This document shows positions 1 through 9,231 of a stretch of DNA of 64,000 nucleotides, piece after piece. The DNA is from Terrimonas_A sp036262095 (lineage in GTDB: Bacteria; Bacteroidota; Bacteroidia; Chitinophagales; Chitinophagaceae): positions 1 to 64,000 of the forward strand of contig DATAJQ010000054.1 of assembly GCA_036262095.1 (NCBI GenBank). The letters are read 5' to 3'. The position numbers were made by a program, and so were the translations under genes. Numbering within the stretch: position 1 is the first letter of the stretch; each line of letters starts with the position of its first letter. The notes under the pieces were generated by a model. That model was not told the DNA's origin. It did not search any database and worked only from the letters and a program-made list of their open reading frames with translations.

Positions 1-623
1 CGGCCTACATTTCCATCATCCCATTGCACGGGCAGCACAGCCAGTGCTTCTGTAAAATCTTTTTCCACCTGTGTCCACACTTCTGCCAACGGATATTGCT
101 GGGGAAGATCATCCGGCTTTGAAGGTTCCAGTACCAATGGAATGTTCTCCCACATAATAGCTGCATAATAATAATGTAACCCACGCAGGAATTTCGCCTG
201 TGCCAATATCAGATCTTTTTTGTTATTATCGTTAAAAGGAATATCAGGAACATTGGCCAGCACCTGGTTGCAACGGAAAACCGCTTTATAGGTATCACGC
301 CAGGTGATCGCATTGCCTTCCCAGAAATTATAATTCACGTACTGGAAACGTGTCCAGTCGGCCAGCTCGATCCATGGACTTTTGCTGCAACCCTCATCTG
401 ATGTAAGATCAAGACGGAAATAGATCCAGCGTGCCCAGCCACCAGGCTTGTAGAACATGGCATAAGCTGCATTGATGCCTTTTTCCGCATCAGCCTCTGT
501 TTTCCAGAACTGCTCTTCTGTAATGGTATTGGGATTATCCACGTTAAGCAGGTCCTTTTTACAGGAAGGCATTATACATGCCATCATGCTTATAGCGATC
601 GTTAATCTTATAAACTGTTTCAT
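1..623 (-). CDS. RagB/SusD family nutrient-uptake lipoprotein (3' end outside window)
   Basis: Only the first ~207 residues lie in the window. The ATG at 621-623 opens a lipoprotein signal peptide with the lipobox-like MPSCKKD, followed by the SusD N-terminal pattern (DNPNTITEEQFWKTE, then helical TPR-like segments such as RDTYKAVFRCNQVLAN and AQAKFLRGLHYYY). SusD proteins sit on the outer leaflet of the outer membrane and form a lid on the SusC barrel to capture oligosaccharides or other nutrients. It lies 39 bp downstream of the SusC gene on the same strand, so the two form the usual susCD operon. The ligand cannot be told from this fragment. Confidence 0.93.
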   Translation of the reverse strand, partial: MKQFIRLTIAISMMACIMPSCKKDLLNVDNPNTITEEQFWKTEADAEKGINAAYAMFYKPGGWARWIYFRLDLTSDEGCSKSPWIELADWTRFQYVNYNFWEGNAITWRDTYKAVFRCNQVLANVPDIPFNDNNKKDLILAQAKFLRGLHYYYAAIMWENIPLVLEPSKPDDLPQQYPLAEVWTQVEKDFTEALAVLPVQWDDGNVG

Positions 624-662
624 ATAGTGCAATTAGTTATATTAAATATTGATGCGCTGCTA

Positions 663-3600
663 TTAAAATCCAAACTGCAAACCGGCTGAATACATTTTCA
701 GATTGGGGAACTGGAAACTATACACCCCCCTTTCAAACATATTCGAGTTATTGAACTCAGGATCCAGTCCGCCAAAATTGGTGATGGTGATGAGGTTCTG
801 ACCGGATAGCGTCACCTGTGCATTTGCAAAACCAATGCGTTTTACGAATGACGCAGGCAGGCGATAAGAGAGGCTGATAAACTTCAACCGCATAAAAGTT
901 CCGCTTTCCAGCCAGCGGTTGCTGTCCCCTCTTGAATTAAGAGTGGAGCCGTAATATGCACGGGGCACATCCGTATTGGTATTATCAGGAGTCCAGGGTT
1001 TAATGCCCGCACGGTAATTAGAGTTATCATCAAACCGGTCAACCAGGCTTCTGTAACCGTTATATACAGTTGAACCAAAAGATCCAAACCAATTCATGGT
1101 AAGATCAAAGTTTTTATAAGAAGCACCCATGTTCAATCCCAGTTCAAAATCAGCCCAGGGGCTGCCAAGCACCACTTTATCATCATTGCTGATCTGTCCA
1201 TCTCCGTTATGATCAACAAAACGGATATCACCGGGCTTGGCTGTAGGCTGTATCACTATACCGTCCTTGTTCTTATAATTATCTACTTCCTGTTGGGTCT
1301 GAAAGAGACCATCGGTTTCAAGCAGATACCACATTGCTGCAGAGCTGCCCACTTTTGTAACAGTTGTGCCGGTGAATATATCGTTGCGGCCATAACCCAG
1401 GTTCAATACCCTGTTCTTCAGCGTCGTCAGGTTGGCCGTTACATAATAATTGAAATCCTTTGCTTTCCCATTATAAGTGGCGGAAAATTCAAAGCCAGTA
1501 TTGCGCAAGCTGGCTGCATTCACGGCAGGGTTGCCACCATCATTACCCGTTGTCATAAGGATGGGCATATAAGTCAGCACATCCGTTGTTTTAGCAATGA
1601 AATATTCTGCTGTGACCGATAATTTATTATCCAGCACAGTAGCGTCGATACCAAAATTTGTTTGCGTAAGTTTTTCCCAGCGCAGGTTCTGATTGGCCAG
1701 CCTCACCTGTGTAGCTCCGGGGAATATGTTCTGACCTGTTCCCATGGCAATAGTGGAGAAGGTATTGATCACCGGCAGGTAGTCCCAATAGCCGAGATTG
1801 CTGCTGCTGCCCAGTGTACCATGACTGGCGCGGATCTTCAGGTCATTGATCCATTTCACTTTAAAGAATTCTTCATTACTGATGCGCCAGGCTGCTGATA
1901 TGGAAGGGAATGTGCCCCACTGGTCATTTCGACCTAAACGGGAAGATCCATCATAGCGGATCACACCATTCAACAGGTATTTATCATCAAAATTATATTC
2001 TACCCTTCCAAGGTAAGACAACAGGATCGCTTCCTGCAGGTAACCACCGGTCTGTGGCTCACTGCCCTGATCAAGCACCCAGTAATAGGAACCAGATGAA
2101 GAGTTTTGAAGAATGTTCCGCTTCGTGCCCCATACCTGTCCATATTTATCACGCTGATAGGTCTGACCGGCAATAGCATTCACAGAATGTTTACCAAACC
2201 TTTCACTGAAAGAAAGTGTGTTTTCCACGAGCATAGTTTGCCAACGTGCCCTGTTCTCATTGTAGATAGCAGGATCATAAGCCTGGTTCAATGTCCAGTT
2301 GCCTTCTTTCCTTTTATATTGATAATTGTCAGCGCTTGTTTCATAACCCAGGTTCAGTCGGTATTTCAGCCAGGGGCGGAGTTTCAGTTCTCCCCATATA
2401 TTGCCACGAACACGGAAGTTCTCATTGGTCCGGTCTTCGAGATCAGCAATAGCTACAGGGTTAGTGCCGAAAGTGCGCGCACGGCTTTCACTGCCATAAC
2501 CATAACCACCGGGATTAGCCGGATCATAGATAGGAATAGTGGGCAGTAGACGCACTACATCTGCATAGGGATTGCCCGACATTTCATCTGCTTTGGCATT
2601 GGTAAGGGAAAGGTTCTCTCCAAAACTGAAAATACCTTTTGAACCCTGCGCATTCACACGCAAACCAAGACGTTTAAAACCGGTGCTGATCACCGTTCCT
2701 TTGTTATCAAAATAGTTGGCTGATACCAGGTAGCTGCCATTGTCGCCACCACCAGAAAGACTCACATTATAATCCTGCATATTACCTGTCTGAAAAGCTG
2801 CATCCTGCCAGTCGGTATTTACATCAAGGTTCAGGTTTTGACGGGGAACACCAGCATTATCGTAAGCCATATAATTCAGCTTCACAAATTCATCTTTACC
2901 GGCCAGGTCATACCGTGGTGTGGTTTGTATACTTGATTTAGCAGAAAAATCTACTTTCATCGGCCCCTTCCTGCCTCGCTTTGTAGTGATGATGATCACA
3001 CCATTGGCAGCACGTGAACCATAGATCGCCGCTGCAGAAGCATCTTTCAATATCTGGATAGACTCAACATCATTGGGATTGAAATCACGATTGGCAGTAG
3101 TGACCAGTCCATCGATCACATACAGCGGATTGGTACCGGTAAGATTTTTCAATCCACGGATCTCCACCCTGGCTTCTGAACCAGGCTGTCCGCCACCACG
3201 TACCAGTACACCGGAAGCAAGGCCCTGCATCGCTTCGCCGATAGTAGTTGCCTGGCGCTTGGTCACTTCTTCCACAGGCACTACCGCTATTGCGCCCGTA
3301 AGGTCCTTTTTGCGTTGGGAACCATAACCTACCACAACCACTTCGCCCAGGTCAGTAGCCCCCTGTTGCAATTGCACATTGATGGTAGATTGTCCATTCA
3401 CGGACATCTCCATATCGGCATAGCCGACATTGCTGAACACCAGGGTTGCCTGCGTATCAGGCACCTGCAAACTGTAATTACCGGCTGCATCGGTACTGGT
3501 ACCTACAGTAGTGCCTTTCACAGTAATGCTGACGCCTTCAAGCGCCTCACCTTTCTGATTGGTTACTTTTCCTTTAACTGTGGGGGATGTTTGTGCTGAT

Positions 3601-3719
3601 AGTAATTGAGCAAAGAACAGTGCGATCAACAGTAATACAGCACTGACTGTGCTGTATACCTTCTGTTGTATTGATGCAAAGGCACAACAAAAGGTATGTG
3701 CGAATGATCCTTTTCTCAT
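663..3719 (-). CDS. SusC/RagA family TonB-linked outer membrane receptor
   Basis: 1018 aa, a normal length for SusC. A long N-terminus with a hydrophobic signal segment (about residues 27-42, ending LLSAQ) is followed by a CarboxypepD_reg-like domain (about 47-120), a TonB-box-like EVVVVGYGSQRK, the plug domain with YVIDG and the SusC signature NGVIIITTKRG (about 238-248), and a long aromatic-rich beta-barrel ending in GLQFGF. It imports bulky nutrients, using TonB energy, in complex with the SusD lipoprotein encoded just downstream. The sensor kinase gene is divergent, 229 bp away, and is the likely regulator. The STN domain is absent, which fits control by the two-component pair rather than by a FecI/FecR route. 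Confidence 0.96.
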   Translation of the reverse strand: MRKGSFAHTFCCAFASIQQKVYSTVSAVLLLIALFFAQLLSAQTSPTVKGKVTNQKGEALEGVSITVKGTTVGTSTDAAGNYSLQVPDTQATLVFSNVGYADMEMSVNGQSTINVQLQQGATDLGEVVVVGYGSQRKKDLTGAIAVVPVEEVTKRQATTIGEAMQGLASGVLVRGGGQPGSEARVEIRGLKNLTGTNPLYVIDGLVTTANRDFNPNDVESIQILKDASAAAIYGSRAANGVIIITTKRGRKGPMKVDFSAKSSIQTTPRYDLAGKDEFVKLNYMAYDNAGVPRQNLNLDVNTDWQDAAFQTGNMQDYNVSLSGGGDNGSYLVSANYFDNKGTVISTGFKRLGLRVNAQGSKGIFSFGENLSLTNAKADEMSGNPYADVVRLLPTIPIYDPANPGGYGYGSESRARTFGTNPVAIADLEDRTNENFRVRGNIWGELKLRPWLKYRLNLGYETSADNYQYKRKEGNWTLNQAYDPAIYNENRARWQTMLVENTLSFSERFGKHSVNAIAGQTYQRDKYGQVWGTKRNILQNSSSGSYYWVLDQGSEPQTGGYLQEAILLSYLGRVEYNFDDKYLLNGVIRYDGSSRLGRNDQWGTFPSISAAWRISNEEFFKVKWINDLKIRASHGTLGSSSNLGYWDYLPVINTFSTIAMGTGQNIFPGATQVRLANQNLRWEKLTQTNFGIDATVLDNKLSVTAEYFIAKTTDVLTYMPILMTTGNDGGNPAVNAASLRNTGFEFSATYNGKAKDFNYYVTANLTTLKNRVLNLGYGRNDIFTGTTVTKVGSSAAMWYLLETDGLFQTQQEVDNYKNKDGIVIQPTAKPGDIRFVDHNGDGQISNDDKVVLGSPWADFELGLNMGASYKNFDLTMNWFGSFGSTVYNGYRSLVDRFDDNSNYRAGIKPWTPDNTNTDVPRAYYGSTLNSRGDSNRWLESGTFMRLKFISLSYRLPASFVKRIGFANAQVTLSGQNLITITNFGGLDPEFNNSNMFERGVYSFQFPNLKMYSAGLQFGF

Positions 3720-3809
3720 AATGGCAATTATTTGTTAGAAATTTTGGTTTGGAAAGCAGATCGATTTGGCATCTAAGTTGAATCTTTCCTGCTTAAAGCC
3801 AGTGCCCGA

Positions 3810-3838
3810 TCGTCTCATTCTTTCCTCAATTCGTCTCA
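3810..3838. promoter_or_regulatory. 8-bp direct repeat, 21-bp period, in the susC/sensor divergent promoter region
   Basis: TCGTCTCA occurs at 3810-3817 and again at 3831-3838, so the starts are exactly 21 bp apart, two helical turns. Direct half-sites with this period are typical of AraC-type DNA-binding domains, and the response regulator at 7125 carries one. The repeat lies between the divergent susC and kinase genes. Binding is inferred. Confidence 0.4.
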
Positions 3839-3948
3839 AAAAGCCTGCCCAAGCATTTATTTACCATTTAGTAAAGGCCCTGAACCGGTGTCATGTTACG
3901 AGAGCAACCACTTGTGTGTATTTTTTGAGTAAGTTCGTTTCCGCTATT

Positions 3949-6900
3949 ATGAAATTTGCCGGCTGCTATATGAAATATTGGCTGATGCTCATGCTTCTGG
4001 TCTTCGGCGTTAGCTTTACGAAAGGCCAGTCTTATTATTTCACCCATTACCAGGTGGAGAACGGGCTCTCCAACAATGCTGTTATCTGCAGTCTGCAGGA
4101 TCATAACGGCTTTTTGTGGTTTGGCACCAAAGACGGGCTCAACCGTTTTGATGGTTATTCGTTCAAGATCTTCCGCAACGACGCAGATGATTCCACCAGC
4201 GTCGGCAGTAATTATATTTATAGCTTGCATGAAGGCAGATCCGGCGTTTTATGGGTAGGCTGTGATCGCGGGCTTTTTGCCTATGACGCTACTACAGAAA
4301 GCTTCCATAGGATAAGCAAAGCCCCTGTTACGGAAATACTGGATATCCAGGAAGATTCCACCGGTGCCATCTGGTTTATCTCCCGGTTGATATTATATTA
4401 TTACCATCCGAAAACAGGTGCGTTTAAAATTTTTGATCAGCCCGGCCATCTGAATGTTTCATCCGTTTGCTCTACCTCCAATGGCGATCTCTGGGTTTCT
4501 TCCAGTACCGGCACCATTCACCGGTTGCTGCAGGATGGGCCTTCCACCACCGGCTATAATGTATTTGATCATAGCGGTCCTGGAGTCAATAACTGGATTG
4601 AAAAAATTTATGATGCAGGTAATGGCAGTATCCTTGTAGGTACTTCCAAGCAAGGCGCCAAACTCTTTGATACACGCACCGGCCTGTATAAAGACATCCT
4701 TAATCATACGGCCGATGAACAGGAAATTTTTGTACGGGATTTTATCCGGCAATCTGATAACGAGTACTGGATCGCAACCGAATCAGGCGTTTTCATTTAC
4801 GACAACAGCACAGGCAAATATATAAACCTGAAAAAAAATTATAATAACCCCTACTCCATTTCCGATAATGCCGTGTATACTTTTTGTTGCGATAAGGAAG
4901 GCGGCATCTGGGCCGGCACTTATTTCGGCGGCATTAATTATTATCCAAAACAATACACCAGTTTTAAAAAATTCTTTCCGCAATCAGGCAACAACGCTAT
5001 TAGTGGTAATGCCGTTCGCGAAATAGTCCGTGACAATGAGGGCAACCTGTGGATCGGAACTGAAGATGCAGGGTTGAATAAGCTGCAAATGAGTTCCGGC
5101 ATCTTCACTCATTTCAACACTTCTTCATCGCACCATGTATCTTCTTCCAATATACATGGCTTGCTGGTATATGAAAATGAATTATGGGTGGGCACATTTC
5201 ATCGCGGACTGGATGTGTTGGATATCAGGACCGGCCGCTTTTTACGGCATTACTCCGCCGCCACACACAACCTTCGCAGCGATTTTATTTATTGTTTCCT
5301 GAAAACAAAACAGGGAAAGCTTGTTGTAGGTACAGACAGGGGGCTATCTTATTATAATAAGCAGAAAGATAATTTTGATTTTATCGAAGCTGCTCCCGAA
5401 AACTTTTATACTATCCTGTACGAAGATCACTTTGGAAATATATGGGCTGGCACTTATGCTGATGGTGTACATTGGTTCAATCCGCAAACCGGGCGCAGTG
5501 GACATTTCCGGTATGAACCCGGGAAGCCCGGCAGCCTGGGTGGCAACCGCGTTAACTGGATATTTGAAGACAGCCGACAGCAGCTATGGATAGCGACGGA
5601 AGGCGGCTTGTGCAAACTGGATGCTTCCAGGAAACAATTCACTACCTATACCACTAAAAACGGGTTCCCCAGCAATATCATGTATGCTATGCTGGAAGAT
5701 GGAAAAAACAATTTCTGGGTAAGCACTTCAAAAGGGCTGGTACGCTTCACACCTGCCAATGGTAATATAACAGTGTTCACCCGCGCACATGGATTGCTGA
5801 ATGACCAGTTCAACTACAACTCTGCTTATAAAGATCCCAAAGGCCGCATGTATTTCGGCAGCGTAAAAGGAATGATCAGCTTTCATCCGGATGAGTTCAT
5901 TAAAAACGATTTTGTTTTGCCCGTATACATCACCGGGTTCCAGGTATACGATAAGGAGCTTGCCATTAATAAAGAAGGATCGCCTTTGCAGAAATCAATC
6001 ACCTATACACGTACTATTACACTGACCCATAACCAAAGTTCTTTTAGCATTGATTTTGCAGCATTGAGTTATACGGCCCCGGATATGACAGAATATGCCT
6101 ACAAAATGGAAGGGCTGAACAAAGACTGGAGTTACCTGAAGACGAATCGCAAGGCATATTTCACCAAACTGTCGCCCGGCACATATATCTTTACGGTGAA
6201 AGCCAGCAATAGCGGTGGTGAATGGAAGTGCACACCGGCTTCGCTGGTAATTAAGATACTACCGCCTATCTGGGCAAGTATCTGGGCCTATCTGTTGTAC
6301 GCCCTCGTTATAACAGCGATCATACTGTTCCTGATACGCAGTTATCACCGCCGCACCGAAGAAAAGAACCGGCGCAAACTGGAGATACTGGAACATGAAA
6401 AAGAAAAAGAGATATACCAGGCCAAGATCGAGTTCTTTACAAATGTGGCACATGAGGTCCGTACGCCATTAACATTGATCAAAGGGCCAATGGAAAAAGT
6501 GATGAAACAGATTGACTCCGTTCCTGCTGTGAGCAATAATCTGCAGATCATGAAACGCAATATTGACCGTCTGCTGGACCTGACCACACAGTTGTTGGAT
6601 TTTCGTAAAACGGAAACCAAGGGCTTCAGCCTGAATTTCGTAAAGGCCAATATTGCCGATCTTATCACCGATGCCTATATCAGGTTTAAACCTGCTGCCG
6701 AGCAAAAAAGATTATCCTTTACACTTGAGTCCCCTTCCTTGTTCAACGCTTATGTAGATACTGAGGCTTTCAACAAGATCATGAGCAACCTGCTTGATAA
6801 TGCAGTTAAATATGCAGAAAGCAAAGTTCACATTAGACTGATCACCGGTGGCGATCAGGACACATTATTCAAAGTGGAAGTAGAAAATGATGGATACCTG

Positions 6901-7116
6901 ATCCCCGCCGATATGAAGGAAAAAATATTTGAAAGCTTTTTCAGGATAAAGGAAAACGGAAAACAATCCGGTACCGGTATCGGACTGGCTTTGTCGCGCT
7001 CACTGGCTGAATTGCACAAAGGAACTCTATGCCTTAAAGAGCCCTGTGGCAATATGAACGTATTTGTGCTGGCCCTGCCAGTGCACCAGGAAATAGAATT
7101 TAATTTAGGTCGATAA
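3949..7116 (+). CDS. Reg_prop/Y_Y_Y sensor histidine kinase of a split hybrid-type two-component system
   Basis: About 1055 aa from the ATG at 3949 (an ATG at 3970 is also possible); a more upstream ATG would add 61 residues without a signal peptide, so it was not used. After the signal peptide come two-component-propeller repeats starting QVENGLSNNAV and repeating LWFGTKDGL/IWAGT-type blades, a Y_Y_Y domain (SYTAPDMTEYAYKMEGLNKD), one membrane helix (about AYLLYALVITAIILFLI), HisKA with the phosphoacceptor in NVAHEVRTPLT, and HATPase_c with NLLDNAVKYA and GTGIGLALSRS. In Bacteroidota such proteins sense periplasmic glycan fragments. Unusually, the protein stops after HATPase_c; receiver and AraC domains are encoded by the next gene, 8 bp away. 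Confidence 0.93.
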   Translation: MKFAGCYMKYWLMLMLLVFGVSFTKGQSYYFTHYQVENGLSNNAVICSLQDHNGFLWFGTKDGLNRFDGYSFKIFRNDADDSTSVGSNYIYSLHEGRSGVLWVGCDRGLFAYDATTESFHRISKAPVTEILDIQEDSTGAIWFISRLILYYYHPKTGAFKIFDQPGHLNVSSVCSTSNGDLWVSSSTGTIHRLLQDGPSTTGYNVFDHSGPGVNNWIEKIYDAGNGSILVGTSKQGAKLFDTRTGLYKDILNHTADEQEIFVRDFIRQSDNEYWIATESGVFIYDNSTGKYINLKKNYNNPYSISDNAVYTFCCDKEGGIWAGTYFGGINYYPKQYTSFKKFFPQSGNNAISGNAVREIVRDNEGNLWIGTEDAGLNKLQMSSGIFTHFNTSSSHHVSSSNIHGLLVYENELWVGTFHRGLDVLDIRTGRFLRHYSAATHNLRSDFIYCFLKTKQGKLVVGTDRGLSYYNKQKDNFDFIEAAPENFYTILYEDHFGNIWAGTYADGVHWFNPQTGRSGHFRYEPGKPGSLGGNRVNWIFEDSRQQLWIATEGGLCKLDASRKQFTTYTTKNGFPSNIMYAMLEDGKNNFWVSTSKGLVRFTPANGNITVFTRAHGLLNDQFNYNSAYKDPKGRMYFGSVKGMISFHPDEFIKNDFVLPVYITGFQVYDKELAINKEGSPLQKSITYTRTITLTHNQSSFSIDFAALSYTAPDMTEYAYKMEGLNKDWSYLKTNRKAYFTKLSPGTYIFTVKASNSGGEWKCTPASLVIKILPPIWASIWAYLLYALVITAIILFLIRSYHRRTEEKNRRKLEILEHEKEKEIYQAKIEFFTNVAHEVRTPLTLIKGPMEKVMKQIDSVPAVSNNLQIMKRNIDRLLDLTTQLLDFRKTETKGFSLNFVKANIADLITDAYIRFKPAAEQKRLSFTLESPSLFNAYVDTEAFNKIMSNLLDNAVKYAESKVHIRLITGGDQDTLFKVEVENDGYLIPADMKEKIFESFFRIKENGKQSGTGIGLALSRSLAELHKGTLCLKEPCGNMNVFVLALPVHQEIEFNLGR

Positions 7117-7124
7117 AATAAAGT

Positions 7125-7898
7125 ATGAAACCTGTTATACTGCTTGTGGATGATAATGGAGAGATCCTTGATTTTATATCGGAGGACCTGGGAGAAAAAT
7201 ATACCGTGCTGAAAGCGTTCAACGGTCAGGAAGCGCTTGACCTCCTGCAGCATGAACCTGTTCAATTGGTAATCAGTGATATCATGATGCCGGTGATGGA
7301 TGGTTATGAGCTGTGCCGCAACATCAAATCAAATTTTGAATACAGCCATATCCCCGTGATCCTGCTCACTGCCAAAAATACGCTGCAATCGAAGATCGAA
7401 GGATTGGAAATGGGAGCAGATGCTTATATCGAAAAGCCTTTTTCACCCGAACACCTGCAGGTACAGATCGCTAATCTGCTTTCCAACCGGAACAAGATCA
7501 GGGAATTCTTTGCCAGCAGCCCATTGGTGCATATCAACACAATGGCCTATTCAAAAGCGGATGAACAATTCCTTGAGGAACTGAATGAAGCCATTTATCA
7601 GAATATTGAAAATATGGAGCTCAGCGTTGACCAGTTGGCCGATTTCATGAATATGAGCCGGGCTACCCTGTACCGCAAGATCAAAGCTATTTCCAATCTC
7701 ACTCCTAACGAGCTCATCAATATCACCCGGCTGAAAAAAGCTGCGGGGCTGCTTGCTGAGCATGACTATAAGGTTTATGAAGTGGCTGAAATGACAGGAT
7801 TCAGCTCACAAACTCATTTTGGGCGTAACTTCACTAAACAGTTTGGAATATCGCCTATGGAGTATATGGCACTTAAAAAAGCAGAGAAAAGAAAATAA
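7125..7898 (+). CDS. Response regulator with receiver and AraC-type output domain
   Basis: 257 aa. The N-terminal receiver shows the acidic pair in LLVDDNGEILDF, the phosphoacceptor Asp in VISDIMMPVMDG and the conserved Lys in YIEKPFSPEH. The C-terminal AraC domain (about residues 155-255) has both helix-turn-helix units: LADFMNMSRATLYRKIKAIS and VAEMTGFSSQTHFGRNF. It starts 8 bp after the kinase gene and is certainly co-transcribed with it. In most Bacteroidota hybrid systems this part is the C-terminus of the kinase itself, so this pair is a split version. The likely target is the divergent susCD operon. Confidence 0.95.
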   Translation: MKPVILLVDDNGEILDFISEDLGEKYTVLKAFNGQEALDLLQHEPVQLVISDIMMPVMDGYELCRNIKSNFEYSHIPVILLTAKNTLQSKIEGLEMGADAYIEKPFSPEHLQVQIANLLSNRNKIREFFASSPLVHINTMAYSKADEQFLEELNEAIYQNIENMELSVDQLADFMNMSRATLYRKIKAISNLTPNELINITRLKKAAGLLAEHDYKVYEVAEMTGFSSQTHFGRNFTKQFGISPMEYMALKKAEKRK

Positions 7899-7930
7899 TA
7901 CTGGTCAAATAACGGCAAACGGGTCTTCTT

Positions 7931-9133
7931 TCATGCTGTAGCCAGCTCAGGAAATATGGACTCATACCTCCTGATGATCTCCAACATGGCCCGGCTATTA
8001 TGATAAGGACATTTCCAAATGCCTGCTTTATCCTGGCCAGGCATCAGTTTATTATCCTCCGTTCTTCCCCAGAACCATTCACCCTTCTTATTATCGATAA
8101 TATATTCTTTTGTATAGTTCCATACTTTATTGAAACCATCTAAAAATAATTGATTGCCACTAACCGAATAAGCATTCAGAAAGCCGACCATTGCTTCTGC
8201 CTGCACCCACCAATGCTTTTCCTTTATCCAATGATCTGCAGCGCGGTCATATTCATAAAGCATCGAACCGTCTGCATCCAGACCCTCCAGTGATGCCTTT
8301 GCCATGTCCACCGCTTTTTGGCGGGTGTATTTTATCCATTGTTCCTCCCCGGTCATCTCAGCAGCTTCCTGCAAAAGCCAGGCTGCCTCAATGGTATGTC
8401 CATAAGAAATAACAGGAGAGCGGACACCCCATCGTTCGTCCATGAACAGATGAAGATGAGAGCTATTCCTGTCAATGATATGATCGCTGAATACCTGAAG
8501 CAACCCCACAATCTTTTGTTTAAGCCCATCATCATCCCAAATACTGTACAGATTGGTATATGCTTCAATAATATGAAGGTGGGTATTCATCGTCTTTTTT
8601 TCGTTGGCATCTTTTTCGCTAAGCCTCATATCCTGCAACGAGCTCCAATCTTCTGTATAAGCTTCTCCATAACCACCATGCTCGTGATCATAACTATATT
8701 GTTCTATCAACTGATATATCTTTATGGCTTCATTCTTAGCCTCACCGATACCAGAGGCTCTGTAATACTCTGCCAGGGCGTAGATCATAAAAGCCTGCGC
8801 ATATATCTGTTTTTTGGAATCAAGCCTTTCTCCCTTGCTGGTAAGTAGCCAGTAAGTGCCGCCATATTGCCTGTCAATAAAAAAGCGGATTATATAATCA
8901 AATGCTTTCTCTGCCTGTAACAAATAAGCTGGTTCTTTGAATGCATTAAACGCAGCAGAAAAAGACCAAAGTATCCGGGCATTCAACACCGCCCCTCTTG
9001 GAGCTTGCTTATCAAGAATATTATCTTCGTCAATCCTGCCATAGAAACCACCCTGTACAGGATCGGGCAAATTTTGCTCCCAGTAATGAAGTATGGAGAA
9101 AAGTTCCTCTTTGAATGGATGAGACGATTGCAT
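7931..9133 (-). CDS. Cellobiose 2-epimerase (AGE family)
   Basis: About 400 aa. Family motifs in order: NARILWSFSAAF, NTHLHIIEAYTNLY, YGHTIEAAWLLQEA, HWWVQAEAMVGFLNAY and WKCPYHNSRAMLE. These supply the Arg, Trp and catalytic His residues of the (alpha/alpha)6-barrel N-acylglucosamine 2-epimerase superfamily, and the pattern is that of cellobiose 2-epimerase, which converts the reducing-end glucose of beta-1,4 disaccharides to mannose. No signal peptide is seen, so it acts in the cytoplasm. The chosen ATG (9131-9133) starts just before the conserved FKEELFSILHYW; an ATG at 9148 and a TTG at 9154 are also open. It converges on the response regulator and may process disaccharides imported by the SusCD system. 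Confidence 0.88.
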   Translation of the reverse strand: MQSSHPFKEELFSILHYWEQNLPDPVQGGFYGRIDEDNILDKQAPRGAVLNARILWSFSAAFNAFKEPAYLLQAEKAFDYIIRFFIDRQYGGTYWLLTSKGERLDSKKQIYAQAFMIYALAEYYRASGIGEAKNEAIKIYQLIEQYSYDHEHGGYGEAYTEDWSSLQDMRLSEKDANEKKTMNTHLHIIEAYTNLYSIWDDDGLKQKIVGLLQVFSDHIIDRNSSHLHLFMDERWGVRSPVISYGHTIEAAWLLQEAAEMTGEEQWIKYTRQKAVDMAKASLEGLDADGSMLYEYDRAADHWIKEKHWWVQAEAMVGFLNAYSVSGNQLFLDGFNKVWNYTKEYIIDNKKGEWFWGRTEDNKLMPGQDKAGIWKCPYHNSRAMLEIIRRYESIFPELATA

Positions 9134-9231
9134 AGTGCCGACAAACATGCCCAAAGTTATTCCAGTATCTTCAACAACTTTAATATTTTCTTATCCTTTG
9201 GTGATATAATACCGACAGTTCAGGAGGCGGG

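Noticed and set aside
3766..3948. 61-residue N-terminal extension of the sensor kinase
   Set aside because: It has no signal peptide and covers the divergent promoter; the ATG at 3949 leads directly into a signal sequence.
8318..8848. 176-codon plus-strand frame opposite the cellobiose 2-epimerase gene
   Set aside because: Hydrophobic look comes from the complement of the epimerase helices; no family match.
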